Assembly (NCBI GenBank): GCA_030248215.1
Contig: JASANG010003310.1
Coordinates: 1 to 64,000, forward strand
Direction of reading: 5' to 3'
Length of the DNA stretch: 64,000 nt
DNA from: Enoplolaimus lenunculus
Taxonomy: Eukaryota; Nematoda; Enoplea; Enoplida; Thoracostomopsidae
Below, one piece after another: positions 23,961 to 36,819 of this stretch. A program made the position numbers and the translations under genes. Numbering within the stretch: the stretch's first letter is position 1; every line of letters begins with the position of its first letter. The notes below the pieces were generated by a model. The model did no database searches. It saw only the letters and a program-made list of their open reading frames with translations, and had not been told where the DNA came from.

Positions 23961-24256
23961 CCCGGCAAATGATCTACTGGCGCCCCGGCACCGGGGTCGG
24001 GGGCCAGACCCGTGGGCATCTCTAATATACACGTATACTTGGTTTAGCACAGTTTGATTGAAACTAACGGTGATGATGGTTGTTAAAATTACAGTTGTAA
24101 ACTTAGTAGCTTCGCTGCCTCAAAAGCCAACATGGCGTGACCTTCTGTCTAAGTTGGCTTGTAGACAAGTGTAATAAACTTTTTTGTGTTCTCTGTGGTA
24201 TATGTATAATACCATACATTGGTACTTAACATATTGGATGGATTGATATAATATTA

Positions 24257-24260
<4 letters not shown>

Positions 24261-24297
<37 letters not shown>
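24261..24297. repeat. AAT trinucleotide microsatellite
   Basis: Uninterrupted (TAA)n, about 12 units, in the long gene-free stretch. Confidence 0.95.
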
Positions 24298-24302
<5 letters not shown>

Positions 24303-24606
24303 ATAACAACAGTAGCGGTTTGGATACGAAACGGTTTTTGGTGCTATTGAGTATAAGGCTCACAGTGACATATTGCGTGATACCCGTTCGTCTGGCTTTC
24401 CTATGCTGTTTATCATTGCGATACTTTTGCCCGCCCGGTCCTCCGTACTTGTTTTACGAGGGGTGATTAGAAGTTGTATATTGGGATTTGTGGAGTGAAG
24501 GGGGGTGGAAATCTATATCCATCGATGGTTAAGTGGGACACGTCTGCGTTTAAGGTTCTAAGAGTCAAAATTTCAGTGGATGTTGTAGTTGTAGGGGGGT
24601 ACAATG

Positions 24607-24965
24607 CAGGCTAGCAACAAAGATTCGGATTCGGCAATAATTTGTGGTTCGGAATTCGGTTGTTAAAAAGCAAAATCCAAAAGCCGAATCCAGCCACGTT
24701 CGGCAGTATGTATTTTCGTTTTTAAACAGTGAAAATTTTAAATAACTTGTTATATAAATCAATAATTTTTGTTTCATGTCAAAAATCTTAGAACTGACGT
24801 CTAGCCGTGAAATAGATTAACGTTTAAAAAGTTTTGCGGCTGGCATTCTGTTGATATTCTGAAACGAATTATAGATATTATATTTGCAATTTACAACTTT
24901 CAAGATTTACATTCGGCAAATTAGCAATGGATTCGGATTCGTTTAAATCGTGAATTCGGTCCCTG
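24607..24965. mobile_element. hAT-like mini-element, GATTCGG type, decayed
   Basis: Left end CAGGCTAGCAACAAAGATTC; right end GAATTCGGTCCCTG. Internal GATTCGG / TTCGGC words and the interior match the copies at 35357-35729 and 53982-54325. No target duplication is recognisable. Confidence 0.7.
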
Positions 24966-26573
24966 CGTTGTTGTGTTTGCTTCGAGTTCTTGTACGATAC
25001 TCAAATCGTAACTTATAATAGAATATTAAGAACAGGGTGTGTAGTTTAGTGTTGTATACAAAAGTCTGGAACTTATACGCATACAGCTTGAAAACGGTCG
25101 TATCTCTTGCAAGAATATAAATCAAGTTCTGTAACAGGGGTACCTGAGTTATACCAGGGTTGTAGCCAGCTCAACATGCTAGGATGGACCAAGTTTAAGA
25201 GCAGCGTGGGGATGATTTCACAGAAGTTAAAAGCGGGGCTGAAACTTTTCTAGACGAGGCTGCGCACTCGCTGGTCCCCATCTGGCTTCGGATGTGCGCC
25301 TGACTGCTTCAAAAAACTATCTCGTGTATCATTAATATTTCAAAACGAAAAACCATATATATGCGTGTACCAACAGCAGCAGTGTAAGGTCGGCCAAGGT
25401 TAGGGTTGGTTATTGGTTCAGCGTCCGTGTGGTTTTGGGTTCCGTTTCGACTCGGTTGTGGTGTAACTGTCACCGTATACTTTTGGACACGCACTGATAC
25501 AATTTAAAGCTTTACCAAAAGTAAGCTAGTGAGCTTGAGTCGCTAGCTGTATTGTTTGTAAAACGTTTGGGGGTAGCGAAGATTTGGTTTCGGTGGCAAG
25601 GAGGTCGTAGCGATGATAATTCGTGGGTCGGGTTTGAAAATATCGAGGAAAACGAGCACAGCAATTTTAGTGCGGAGGTTTCGGTTCGGGGTGTCGAGTC
25701 CGCCGCTGTCACCCCTGTGGCTAAGTCTTATGATGGTATGGATACCATTTTGGTTTTGGGTTTAGGTGTGAAAGTGATAGAGTGGTAACGTTGTTGTTAC
25801 TGGCGCCTGTCGAGCAGTTTGTTGTGTCTGTTTGAAGATTGAAATCAACTGGGGTTTCGATGGTGGCGTTGCGTGTTGTTTAGTTCGAGCGAGACACCCT
25901 GATCGTCTTAGGTCCTATTGTGGACACGGGTTAATTGAGAAATTTTTGACGAAAGGTGCCACACGACGCGAAATATAATAGCGAAAACCTCGCGAACGAG
26001 AAGCCAAACACAATTTTAGTACTAAATTTTAACACGAAATTTCGATATGGATGTCGGTTTGCGCGGCTTTGGGTCTGGGTTGCGCACCCATTTGGATCCG
26101 TAAGTGATGGTGGAACACAAGTTAGCAAATCACAGTTTTGAGATAAGAGTTCGCAGTTTTATAGGGTATGAGCATGCCACAGTCGACGAGGAGGTTTTGC
26201 GGGTTTAATTGTAAATGACGGTTCGATTCGAAATAGGTTTTTAATAGAGATTCTGTGATCGAATGTTCGAATGGAATTGGAAATTTAAAATTTTAAATAG
26301 TTGTTTAGGACACGACATATTCCACTGCATCTGATTTGTTTAGTATATTTTTTGCCAAAACCAAGACTGTAGTGTGTGTGTTGCAATTTAAGAACAAAAA
26401 TTGTAACCAAATGTTGCGAATTGAGTTTATTTACGAAAAGTCATTTAAATGTGTTTAGAATATTGGTTTGTAGAACCTAAGGCTTAAGTAACGTTTCAAC
26501 GTTGAATATATGCCGTATGAAGGTTAAGGTCGGCCCGAGAGGATCATGGACTTCTGGGGACATATGTATATAC

Positions 26574-26719
26574 CAGGGTGCAATCGGAATTCGGATTTCG
26601 ATTAGAATTCCGATTCAAAACGAGTTCCGATTCCGGTATAAATTTGCTGTTCCGATTCGGGTATAAATTTGCTGTTCCTATTCCGATTCCGGTATAATCT
26701 AGTTCCACACTGCACCCTG
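26574..26719. mobile_element. hAT-like mini-element with perfect 8-bp target duplication
   Basis: 146 bp. It starts CAGGGTGCAATCGGAATTCG and ends CACACTGCACCCTG. Internal words are GATTCCGATTC and CCGGTATAAATTTGCTG. It is flanked by GTATATAC on both sides (26566-26573 and 26720-26727). Confidence 0.9.
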
Positions 26720-28159
26720 GTATATACATATCGAAATTCCTGGAGAGACGGTAAAAATAGTTACGGTCGTCTTGTTTGCAATAATCATGTTTCATACTGG
26801 ACGTAAAAGAAATTTTCTCAATCGTTGCATTCGATCGGTAAAAAGTGTTACATGATGTTATTTCGTCTCGAAATGAAATGAAATTCTCGCTACTGATTGG
26901 TTAATTTAGTTTATCAGAAAATTAACCAATCCCCGGGCACAGGTTTAATTCTGGCCTAAAGGAATTCGGTTCTCATTGCATCGTTCGGCTTTGGGTCATT
27001 GCTTCTGGTATATTTGTCAACAAAATTGTCGCGTTTATGGCAGGAGTAATAAAATAGCTTAGGTTTAGAGAAATGATAATAATTTTCACAGATACATATT
27101 TGTCGTGGTACAAGAGTTTGGTTTAAGCCTAAACCGGCCCTGTAATTCTTGGTCTACTAAAATGCGTTTAAATCAATATATACATATATATTATACGTAT
27201 GTATATTTAGGTTTTGTGTTTATTTATGTTTTGTGTGTCGTGTCTTGAAATCAACGTTTTTGGCACATTTTTAGCCTGTTTTCAAAAACGGTTTTGCCAG
27301 GCCACTACTTTTAAGCTTTTTAATTGAGGTTGGTTGCATTTTCAAGGCGTGTGTGTATTTAATGTGACTATGCATTATACTGTACCATTCGCCGGTTGGA
27401 GATATTGATTCAATCTTGTCTAACTGTTCGGGCGTCCGCAGAAAATTATATTTCGGGTGGGACAACGAATAATTTTGGGGTTAATGCAATTGCAATTCAA
27501 GATTGTTTACTTTTAGACCGAATCTATTTGGGGTCACCAGCCATGGTTAGGGGTGCACCACGACGCGCGCCAAATGCTCCCTATCCCACGCCATTTTTAA
27601 TTGTGGATGAGGCTAGCCAAAGATGCAACCAAGGCGTAGTTTTAGGGTCGTTCCCCTTGCCCGTCTGAGTGTTTGTTGTCGAAGGATTAACGGGATTTTC
27701 CAGATGGTAATACAAGGAACGCAATTTTTGTTAAATCCTGGCTAAGCGGTTGGCTTTAAACAATAGTTGCCAGTTTACTCTGTCATTTGTATGGTTTGGT
27801 TTTGAGTCCATTTCGAGAAGTTAGAAAAATTGTTCAACACTGCTTACACGTAGCACCTAATGGCGTAGTCAGAAGGTCTGATGAGCGAAGGCGACGTTGG
27901 GCAGCTCAAACGGTTTCGAGAAACGTTGTTCCGGTTAATAAGTATGATTTAGAAAAACCAATTTGTTTAGGTTGAAACCGTTAAAAAATTATGCATTTGC
28001 CGGTGGGCGTCCGGAAGATGAAATCCTGGTTACGTCCGTGGTCATACGGACCCACGTAAGTTAGGCTGGGATGTAGGGATAGCTAACCACAATGCTGAAC
28101 GGGATGTTCATTGTTTTTCTACACAGAATGTACCAAGTTGCATATATTTTTGCTTTTGC

Positions 28160-28541
28160 ATTAATGGATGTGTCGATTAATCGACATCTGTATCGGTAAT
28201 GATCGGCACTTTTCGCACGTAAGTATCGGCATCGGCATTGCAAATAATTGCCGATTCTTTGCTGATACTTTTTGCACAGTTGGAATGCTATCAGTTTCAC
28301 TTCTTGAAGTATATCACAGTCTGTCTGATCAGGAAAACTGTTATCTCTCTTGAGTTTGTGTTTGAAAAATTACTTAATTGAAATGAACCTTTCTCATAAA
28401 ATTATAATCGTTCATGGTGGTTAGGGTTTAAGTCTTTGCATAATGATGTAGTGTGGTATCCTATATGTTCTTTAAGCATGGTGTACTAAAGTTGGAATCT
28501 GCGTCGGTATCGACAAAAGTTTTGGTATCGGCGCATCTCTA
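28160..28541. mobile_element. hAT-like element of the TATCGG type, left end uncertain
   Basis: Right end GGTATCGGCGCATCTCTA. Internal words are TATCGGCATCGGC and CGGTATCGAC. It is related to the short, well-bounded copy at 56875-57039. The left limit could not be fixed. Confidence 0.55.
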
Positions 28542-29007
28542 TTTCGCATGACCACATTGACTATTTTGGATTGGGATATGGTCGACGTGGTTTGGGTGTT
28601 CGCCTATTTGCATCGACAAATATTTTTTTATTTTTAATGATAGTTTCTAGTCCTGCTTTCCAGTATGATGTAATATTTGAATTTGAATTTGAATTAAAGT
28701 AAGCGTAAGCTATTTAGTAGGACAAACTATAACGCAACCTTAAGGAAACCTCATAGCTTGAGGGTCGTGTATTTTTCACTGAGGCTGAGTTCGGCACATG
28801 TCGAGTTACGGGAGTACGGTGGGAGAGTATACCGTCAGGTTTGAAACGTGGGGTGACCTCATATTCCGTAGCCTAAAAATTTCATATTCCTCGTTAGTGT
28901 AGTTTTACTTGTATGAAAGAAAACTTCTTGCTAAAACTTGTTGCAGAGAACGTTTGAAGTTATTTTTTTATTTTCTGTTACTAATAGCCAACTGTTTTGT
29001 AAGCATT

Positions 29008-29930
29008 AGGGTGCGACCGGATATTTGCATCCGGTTTAATATCAAGCAAAAACCGATATCCGGTTCCGGTATCCGCTATAAATCTACCGCGTAACGGATA
29101 TTGACATTGGTGGTTTCGAATTTTTGTTAAACTAATTTTTAAAAGCGAGCGTCGTTAACATCTTGCTGCGATTGCATTTCTTGGGCACGTTACGATGTTC
29201 AAACATATTTTGCTCTAAACGCTTCAAACTGTTGGACGACATACCCTTCCGATAAGCGATAGCGCCCGATCCGAATCTGATTCCGTAGCGCGGATTGTGC
29301 CAGTTTCGGATATGTCGTCTTGTTTACGCAGAGGCGTAAACTGGTTTTGGCAAGGTATCGAATGTGCAATTTGAAGTAATTTGTATATTTCTATAATACC
29401 TCGGATCCTGTGACCGTCCAGGGATTCATTATGGTATTTTGGATCGTTTGGAAATGTCGTGTTTTTCAAATTTAAAAAGTTTTTTTAGTCTTTGTCTTTG
29501 TTATAAATTATGGTTTTCGTATTGTTAAATAAGTTTTCGGGTTTCGAGCGTTTGCTTTTGACTTAATTCGATCCGGCCGCGTATCTCTAAGATCCGTGCC
29601 CACAGGGTAGCCCTCCGAGTCCTGACTCGTGTTATTGTTTGCATCTTTACTTGTGTGTTACTCGTGTTGTGTTAATGAACGCTCGTATTCGCTGAAGTTT
29701 ACGGGTTCGTCGAACTCATAAGAGATTGTCGACCCCTACCGTCCGTGTCGGCTTAAATAAGCTCGCCCGAGTCGGCGGATTGTATCTTAAATACAGGTGA
29801 TCATGCCGTTAAAAAGTAACACAAACAATGCACAAGTTTAGATGCTCAGTATCCGGTTAATATCTGGTTGTGGTTCCGGTAAAAAGTTCACTGCCCGGTT
29901 CCGGTATCCGGTAAATTAGTATCCGGTGGC
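29008..29930. mobile_element. hAT-like element, CCGGATAT type, long copy
   Basis: Left end AGGGTGCGACCGGATATTTG followed by ATCCGG words; right end CCGGTAAATTAGTATCCGGT. The interior has no long open frame, and the last bases of the right end are missing. It resembles 31163-31823. Confidence 0.6.
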
Positions 29931-30844
29931 TTTGATAATGCGTATATACATTTGCGTTTAGGCTCAAACGTTTCCTAACTTAATTATTTAGATTAAATTT
30001 CAATTTAGACAGGATGTGATAAAATGGTTTTAGTTTTATGTGGTCGTCTGTTTGGTTATAGAAAGGTTTGGTCTCGCTTCAGGGGCCCAGCTGAGACTTA
30101 GAACCAATTGAAGTCACATTTGCTGTGCCTACATTTACAGTGTGTGTCTACGAGGGTGCAATCGGATTTGTAAGTTAACAGAGCCGCATCTGGAGCGTCA
30201 AAATAATACCGGATTTGTTAGCCGGAACTCTGGATGGTGAAAAATCATTATTAGCAACTAACATGCCGGCAAACTGGCAAACTCGCAACCAAGGAGGGGT
30301 ACAAGGGGGATCGGATACCCTAGAAAAATTTTGCTCCCGCCTGGAAAAGTTTCAACATAGCTTGTAAGTCATGAAAACCTTTGTATGTCTTTCCTGAAAA
30401 AATGTTTAGCTTCCCCTAGCAAGGTGAGCTGGCTGCGAGACTGAAAATCGGATAATGTGGTGAAAAAATGTTCCAAATGATACCGGATGTGGATGGTGAA
30501 GTGCCGGGTTTCGCTATTGGAATTTTAACTCTAGTTGCGCCGAGGTGTTCAGAAAGAAAGATTTGAATAAACCGTTTTGTAAAATTGTAAAACTTTAAGT
30601 ACTCTTCTAAAATCTTGATTTCGGAACCTGCTGTAAAATCTTGATTTAGGGAGCTTAGCTTACAGTACAGTTGATAAAAAATATTTGGTTTGACATTAAT
30701 TTCAATAAACATAACTTGAGCGAACAATTTAAAAAAACTACTTTCTGTATAATTGTTAAAATTTAAAACTTGCTGTAGAATCCTGATTTCGAATGTTTAG
30801 CTTACAGTTGTATCGAGCTTAAATAAATATTAATAATTATTGAA

Positions 30845-30919
30845 ATGAGCATGTTATGGAATAATGCACGTCGGTCGTTAAGTATGAACGGAATTGCAAA
30901 TAATTGTAATCGCCGCGGC

Positions 30920-30970
<51 letters not shown>

Positions 30971-33900
30971 TGCGAATCGCAGCGTACTGCAGTATTAGAC
31001 GACGCAGATGTGTTTGATATAGACTATGAAACAGCTATTGGACAACCTTCCACGTTTTTTGCAGCCGGATCTGGCAGAGGGCGCAGTGGTATTGTGAGAC
31101 GGTATTATGATATTAAAAGTGCCACTTCGAGACGGGTGTGTATTTTTTATTTTGTATAGGATCAGGGTGTGACCGGATATCCGGTTTCGGTTGAATATCC
31201 GGCAAAAAGTGATATCCGTATCCGGGTCCGGTATCCAGCATAAACCAACCGTATAGCGAACGTTTACGGTTGCGGTCTTGAATATTATAAAATTGCTTTT
31301 TGACAAGTGAGCATAATTAAGATTAAGTTTGTGCTGCGATTATCTTTCTGGGCAAGTAAATTTGTTAAATTTTTCACTCACTGAAATATAATTAAAATTT
31401 TAAACTGAAATAAAATTAAAAATACAAGCTAACAATTATATAATCTTAATTCAGTAGACATATCCTTTTCCGCTTCTCAATTACTTTCAACAGTGCTCAT
31501 ATTTACATGCTGTATCCGGCTAATATCTGAGCCCGTATTCTCAAATGTGTGTAGCACCTATTACCAGTTGGTGATAGGCCTTGTAATTTTCGAACAAGGA
31601 AATGTTGCGGTTTCAAATTAAACACATTTATTGCATTCCATTTTATCTGCTACTGTGCAAATTTTGAGATCTGTAATTGCAGCAGTTCGTTAGTTTGAAA
31701 ACATATTACTAACTGGTGATAGGCGCTATATGCATTTGAGAATATGGGCTCTGGTTCTGTCTCCTGTAAAAAATTCAATTTCCGGTTCAGGTATCCGGTA
31801 AATTAATATCCGGTCCCACCCTGATAAGAAACCGCTTTGTCCCATTTCTTCATTCTCAACGTCCTGGCTGTTGTTTATTGTATCGACAGTGCGTTTGTAC
31901 AGTTTTGCGTGCTAAAGATTTGAAAATGAATGTAATTTGGAAACAAATACATAAACTAACAAATGTTTTGATTTTTTATTTTTTAAATTTCAAAGAATTA
32001 ATGCATCAGTTTTTGCGATTTTTCTTCGTCACAACGGCGTTTAAACCGGTCTCAAGATAAATGAAAATAAAATGTTTAAAAATGTTTTTGAGTGAAAATT
32101 TTTTATTATTATTAAATTATAGCAATTTGGTTTAGTTTGTTTTGAACGCTTGAAATGAGATGTGTCTTAATTCAACTGTAATTTGTGGCTTGGAAGGTGT
32201 TTTTATCAGTTTTTTTGGGTACAGTTTATGAACCGGGTATTGGAGAAAATTTTGTTGCTGTTGTTTATTTTACCGACTTGAGTCACTTTTTTGTGATTTT
32301 TAAAACTATTTTTCTAGTATTTTGCCGATTTAACTTCGAACTCTGTCGTATTTAGAGTGATTGTAGTTAACAGGCAATATAATGAATGTTTTATTATTAA
32401 TATGTTAAAATCGTTTTCTTGTTTGTTAACCTAAAATGCTATTTTAGACTTGGTATGGTATAAAATGATGCTACAGATAACATACAGTAGTACATTTTAA
32501 GATCAGTAAATTACCAAAATGTCAGGATTTGTAAGTATCTAACAGGATTCAACCGGAATTCCTGTTCCGGCATGAATTCCTGCAAAAATGCAATTCCAGT
32601 TCCGGTTCCTATTCATGCATTCAATGATGCAGGAACCGGAATTTTTACGGTTTAGTGGCAAATTATTCATAATCATTCAAATATTGAAAACTTTACCTAT
32701 GAAAATTTTGTATGTCAAAATTAGTGTTTTTGCAGTTACTTCAATTGTTGTGTTTTCGCAGAACTTGACGATGAAATAGCTGAAAATTCGCTTAAGCCAT
32801 TTTTATTTCGGTTCCTGCGAAGAAATTCAATTCCTGTTCCTTTTCCCGTTCCAGCAAACTTTAGTTCCTGTCGGAATCATGGTATCTAACATAAAGTGCG
32901 CTGCGTATCAGGATATGCAAAGAATCAAAGACCATTCGTCGAAGCCTTAGTTCAGTCTAAAGCATAATTATAAGCGTAATCGTATGTGTAAGCGTAAGCC
33001 TAATCCTTCTAATGGGCAACAAATTGTCGAGTCTGCGAGCTGTCGGGTGATGAAATCAGCGGTCAGATACCAACGCAAATCATTGCAATATTGTACGTTT
33101 GAAATATTGCAAAAATTGCCGTTGCAAACAATATGCGCATGCGAACCAAGTGTAAGGGTTTTGTGTTGTTTCAGGCAAAATTGCTTGCTTCGTCGTCTGG
33201 TGGTCTATCGTCATACGCCGATCCGTACTGTGACGAATCAATACGTCTTCAGTTGTTTCGACATTTGCTTGTCATTGTTGCGTTCATTAATATAGTATGT
33301 GTTTGCTTGTATGTCTAGCCGTCTGAAGCCGTATTCTCAGACGTGTATAGCACCTATCACCAGTTAGTTACAGGTCCGGTAACTTTGGAACGAGCGCATG
33401 GTGATGTTCGGAATTCAGCACATTGTTCACGTTTGATTTGCCGTACTTCTGTACCAATTTTGAGCTCTGCGATTGCAGATGTTCGTCGGTTTAAAAACCT
33501 ATCGCTTACTGATGACAGGTGCAAAACACATTTGAGTATACGGGCCCTGATGTGAAGGTCTCGATATCAATGGTTTGAACAGGTACTAAGTCCTGCCGCA
33601 ACAACCACCACAGCGAAGATTCAGCTGCGTTTGAACTATTTGTTGCTATCTTAAAATTGTCTTAATTAGTAATTCTACTGCTTATTATGCTGCGGTTAAA
33701 TGTTTACGGGAAATCTCTAGTTCCGATTCTAAGTTAATTTAGAATTCAGTTTCGTTTGTCGCCCTGATTTGAAGGTATTGAATATTTTTGTCCTTAAGAA
33801 GTGATATATACATATATACATATATATACATATATATACATATATATACACATATATATACATATGTATATGTAAATATATATCGTTTGAAGTTATAAAT

Positions 33901-36770
33901 TGTCTTATCACCGAATAAGAACGAACGAATACTTGTCGAAACGTATGTGCGCCACACGAAATAGAATTTTGAAATAAATTTTGTAATCTTTACGACCAAA
34001 TTTAACTGCTTTGTTATCGGCACATCTGCCGCCGCTCATGTTGTAGTTTTGAACCAGGTATGCTTTTAGTGGCGAAGCTATTTGTCAACTAATGGAAATA
34101 GGTTTGCGCGTAAATCAATTTATGTCAGTAATAACTGGTTATTAATTTTTCGGCCGCAAACGGTCCATAACCAATTTGGCACCTGTTGGTCATTTACCGG
34201 TGCCGACGGATATAGAATAGGACGCAAATGATACTACTAACAACCGGTTTTTTTTTTTCAGGGTATATGTTTAGCGATTGTGGGTCCAACGTTGCCAGAT
34301 TTACAAGCTGCAACCGCTGCTGTTTCTGGTAGTGCAACGAGCGACTCTGTGACACCAGCTGAGACGGCAAATGCTCAATACCACGGTACGGTCACACGCC
34401 TGACGTCTAGTCGCGAGTCGCTAGTGGCGACGCTGTGTCTGGTATCGGCAAACGCAGTCGGCGCTATTGTAGCGATTGTGTTCGGTGAGTGTTGCAGTTT
34501 GAATGGCTGTTGGACACATCGCTTCCCACATTTGCGCTTAGGCTTAGTGCAGGGTTTACTCAAATGTTCGTACTATGGTGACCCGAATAAGAGGTGGAGT
34601 AATAAGAGGGGGTCCCCATTTTGAGTCCCAGTCAATAGTAGTTCGTATCCCTTAAGAGTTCGCAAACGGATAGAGTGTGCCCTAGACCCTAATTAGAGTC
34701 CGTCAATGTCGATTATCCCTAATTGTAGCGCATAAATGTATCCAGGACCAAATAAAGTTGAGTTCGAGACTTTAAAGCATAGTTAAGTTTTCGAAGTACA
34801 TTAAGTATAACCTTGCATTTTCGCTCAAGCTTTTGATACAAGGCAAATAAACGTTTGGTTCAACGGGCAGCGCTGCAATATCGGATATATATCAGTAACG
34901 ATGGGCGGCGGAGGCCAGGTTAAAAATAAATAACAGTCGGTAATTGAATAACAGGGGGTCCCTGGCCAAATAAATATCTTTCCCTCCTTTTATTCGGGTC
35001 ACTACAGTATCGGCTTATGCTTGAACTTAAGAAATCGTTTTTGCAAAGGCTTACACTTAGAGCAATGATACCCATGCTTAAGCCTTAGCCGTAACCTTAA
35101 ATGTCGGTATTCAAATTGCATTGCACGTGCATGTTCTGCTCGAAAACTCTTGCACAGACCGTGTCCGTGTGAGTAAGGTTTAACTCTTAAGGTTGCGCTA
35201 TAGGTTACTGTACCGGTCAGCGCCGTACGCCGCCGACCTTCACTATATGTTCCGGCGACGTACGGCGAATATAGCACAACTTTTAGTGTAACGCGCTGCA
35301 CTTTATAAATTTTCTGTTGTCCTCCGGCGCCGTCCGTCGTAGTGCGTAGTCTGCATCAGGGTGGCAACAAAGGTTCGGATTCGGATTCGGCAAAAATTTG
35401 AGGTTCGGATTCGGTTGTGAAAAAGCCGAATCCAAAAGCCGAATCCAACAAAGTTCGGCAATATGTTTTTTTTTTCATTTTTAGCAATAAAATTTTTTAA
35501 ATACCTTGCTATAAAAGTCAATATTTTTTATTTCAGGTGAGAAATCTCAGAACTGACGTCGGGACTAAATATATTAACGTATTAAAAGTTATACGGCTAG
35601 CATTGCGTTGATATTCTGAAACAAATTATAGATATACCTGAAATTTGCAACATGCAGGATTCGGTTTCGGATTCGGCAAATTAGCACTGGATTCGGATTC
35701 GGTCAAAGCGTGGATTCGGTGCCACCCTGGTCTGCACACTGCACACTCTGCTTGCCATCTACATGCCTTTGAGTATCTATCTATCTATCTAATATGTCGA
35801 AAAGATCCTCACCCAGACATCAGAGACAGGTCGTTGACCTCATAGATAAAACAAATTGTCTTTGTTTAGGCTTAAACTGCGACGTTGTTTTGCCACATTT
35901 TGTCGGGCGACGAGGTTGTCGGAGACTCGTTTTCTCGATCTGTTTTCTGTGTTTATATTTTAGGTTCGGTTATTCATCGTTGGCTCAATCCTCTCGCAAT
36001 GTTAATGCCCGCACTGTTGTTGCTCTCTGCAATTACTGTCATCATTCCGTGGTTGCGCGAGTGGGCATCGCTTGTTGCCGTGTTTGCCATTCAAGGATTC
36101 ACCATTGGTACCATTGAACGAGGTAAGTTCTTGTTTTTTGGTATTTCAAATTGTCATTTGGGTTATATAAAGTTAGCGCAATACATATATTGCGGTATAA
36201 AAATACTGTCTGCTGTTAGTGCTTTTATATGCCATTTAATAGGTGGCATCCTTGTGGTAAATACAATTTTTTAACCAGCGGACTTGTCTTAGGTGTAAAA
36301 AATCGACGGATTCTGGCGTGTCTGACGTAATTTGACAAAGGGGGTGTTGATTTCAGGTGTTACCAACTTGAACAAGCCTGTAACACCCCTGGGTACAAAT
36401 TAAAAAAGCGGAATGGTTGATTCCTATCTCCTTCTTGACCATACCCTACCGCTGTGTACATAGTACGTGTGCCTCAAGTTATTGTGTAAAGTGCATTCGC
36501 TAAATTGTTCTAAGTTTTAAAGTAGCGTTTCAGCCTGATTTATACGAAAAAAATGAAGGTTCATTTTAGGCGGATTAAGTGTGATTTCGTTAGTTTCCGC
36601 ACGTCATTGTTCAAAACTTATTCATGCACTGTATGTTGCGCTTGCTGTTGGTGCCCTTTTTGGAGCTTTAATCGCGTCGCCGTTTGTTATCGATCGGCCA
36701 TTTTCGTCGATTGCGAACGGAACTATCGGAACACAACTCCAACAACAACAACAACAACAACAACAACTCC

Positions 36771-36819
<49 letters not shown>

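Larger units (their letters stand above)
18622..30844. other. Long gene-free stretch (intron if exon 15564-15820 belongs to the transporter)
   Basis: About 12 kb without an exon I can support. It holds the hAT-like elements listed separately, an AAT microsatellite at 24261-24297, H-family-like decay near 25145-25290 and scattered TTAGGC-like words (for example near 21270, 23420 and 27060). Open frames such as 25552-25788 and 27396-27668 have no recognisable domain. Confidence 0.55.

Noticed and set aside
30845-31135. Splicing of exon 15564-15820 directly into this exon
   Set aside because: The only AG near the start lies within the AGC codon after the ATG and is out of phase. An in-frame stop lies just upstream, so the two are better read as alternatives.
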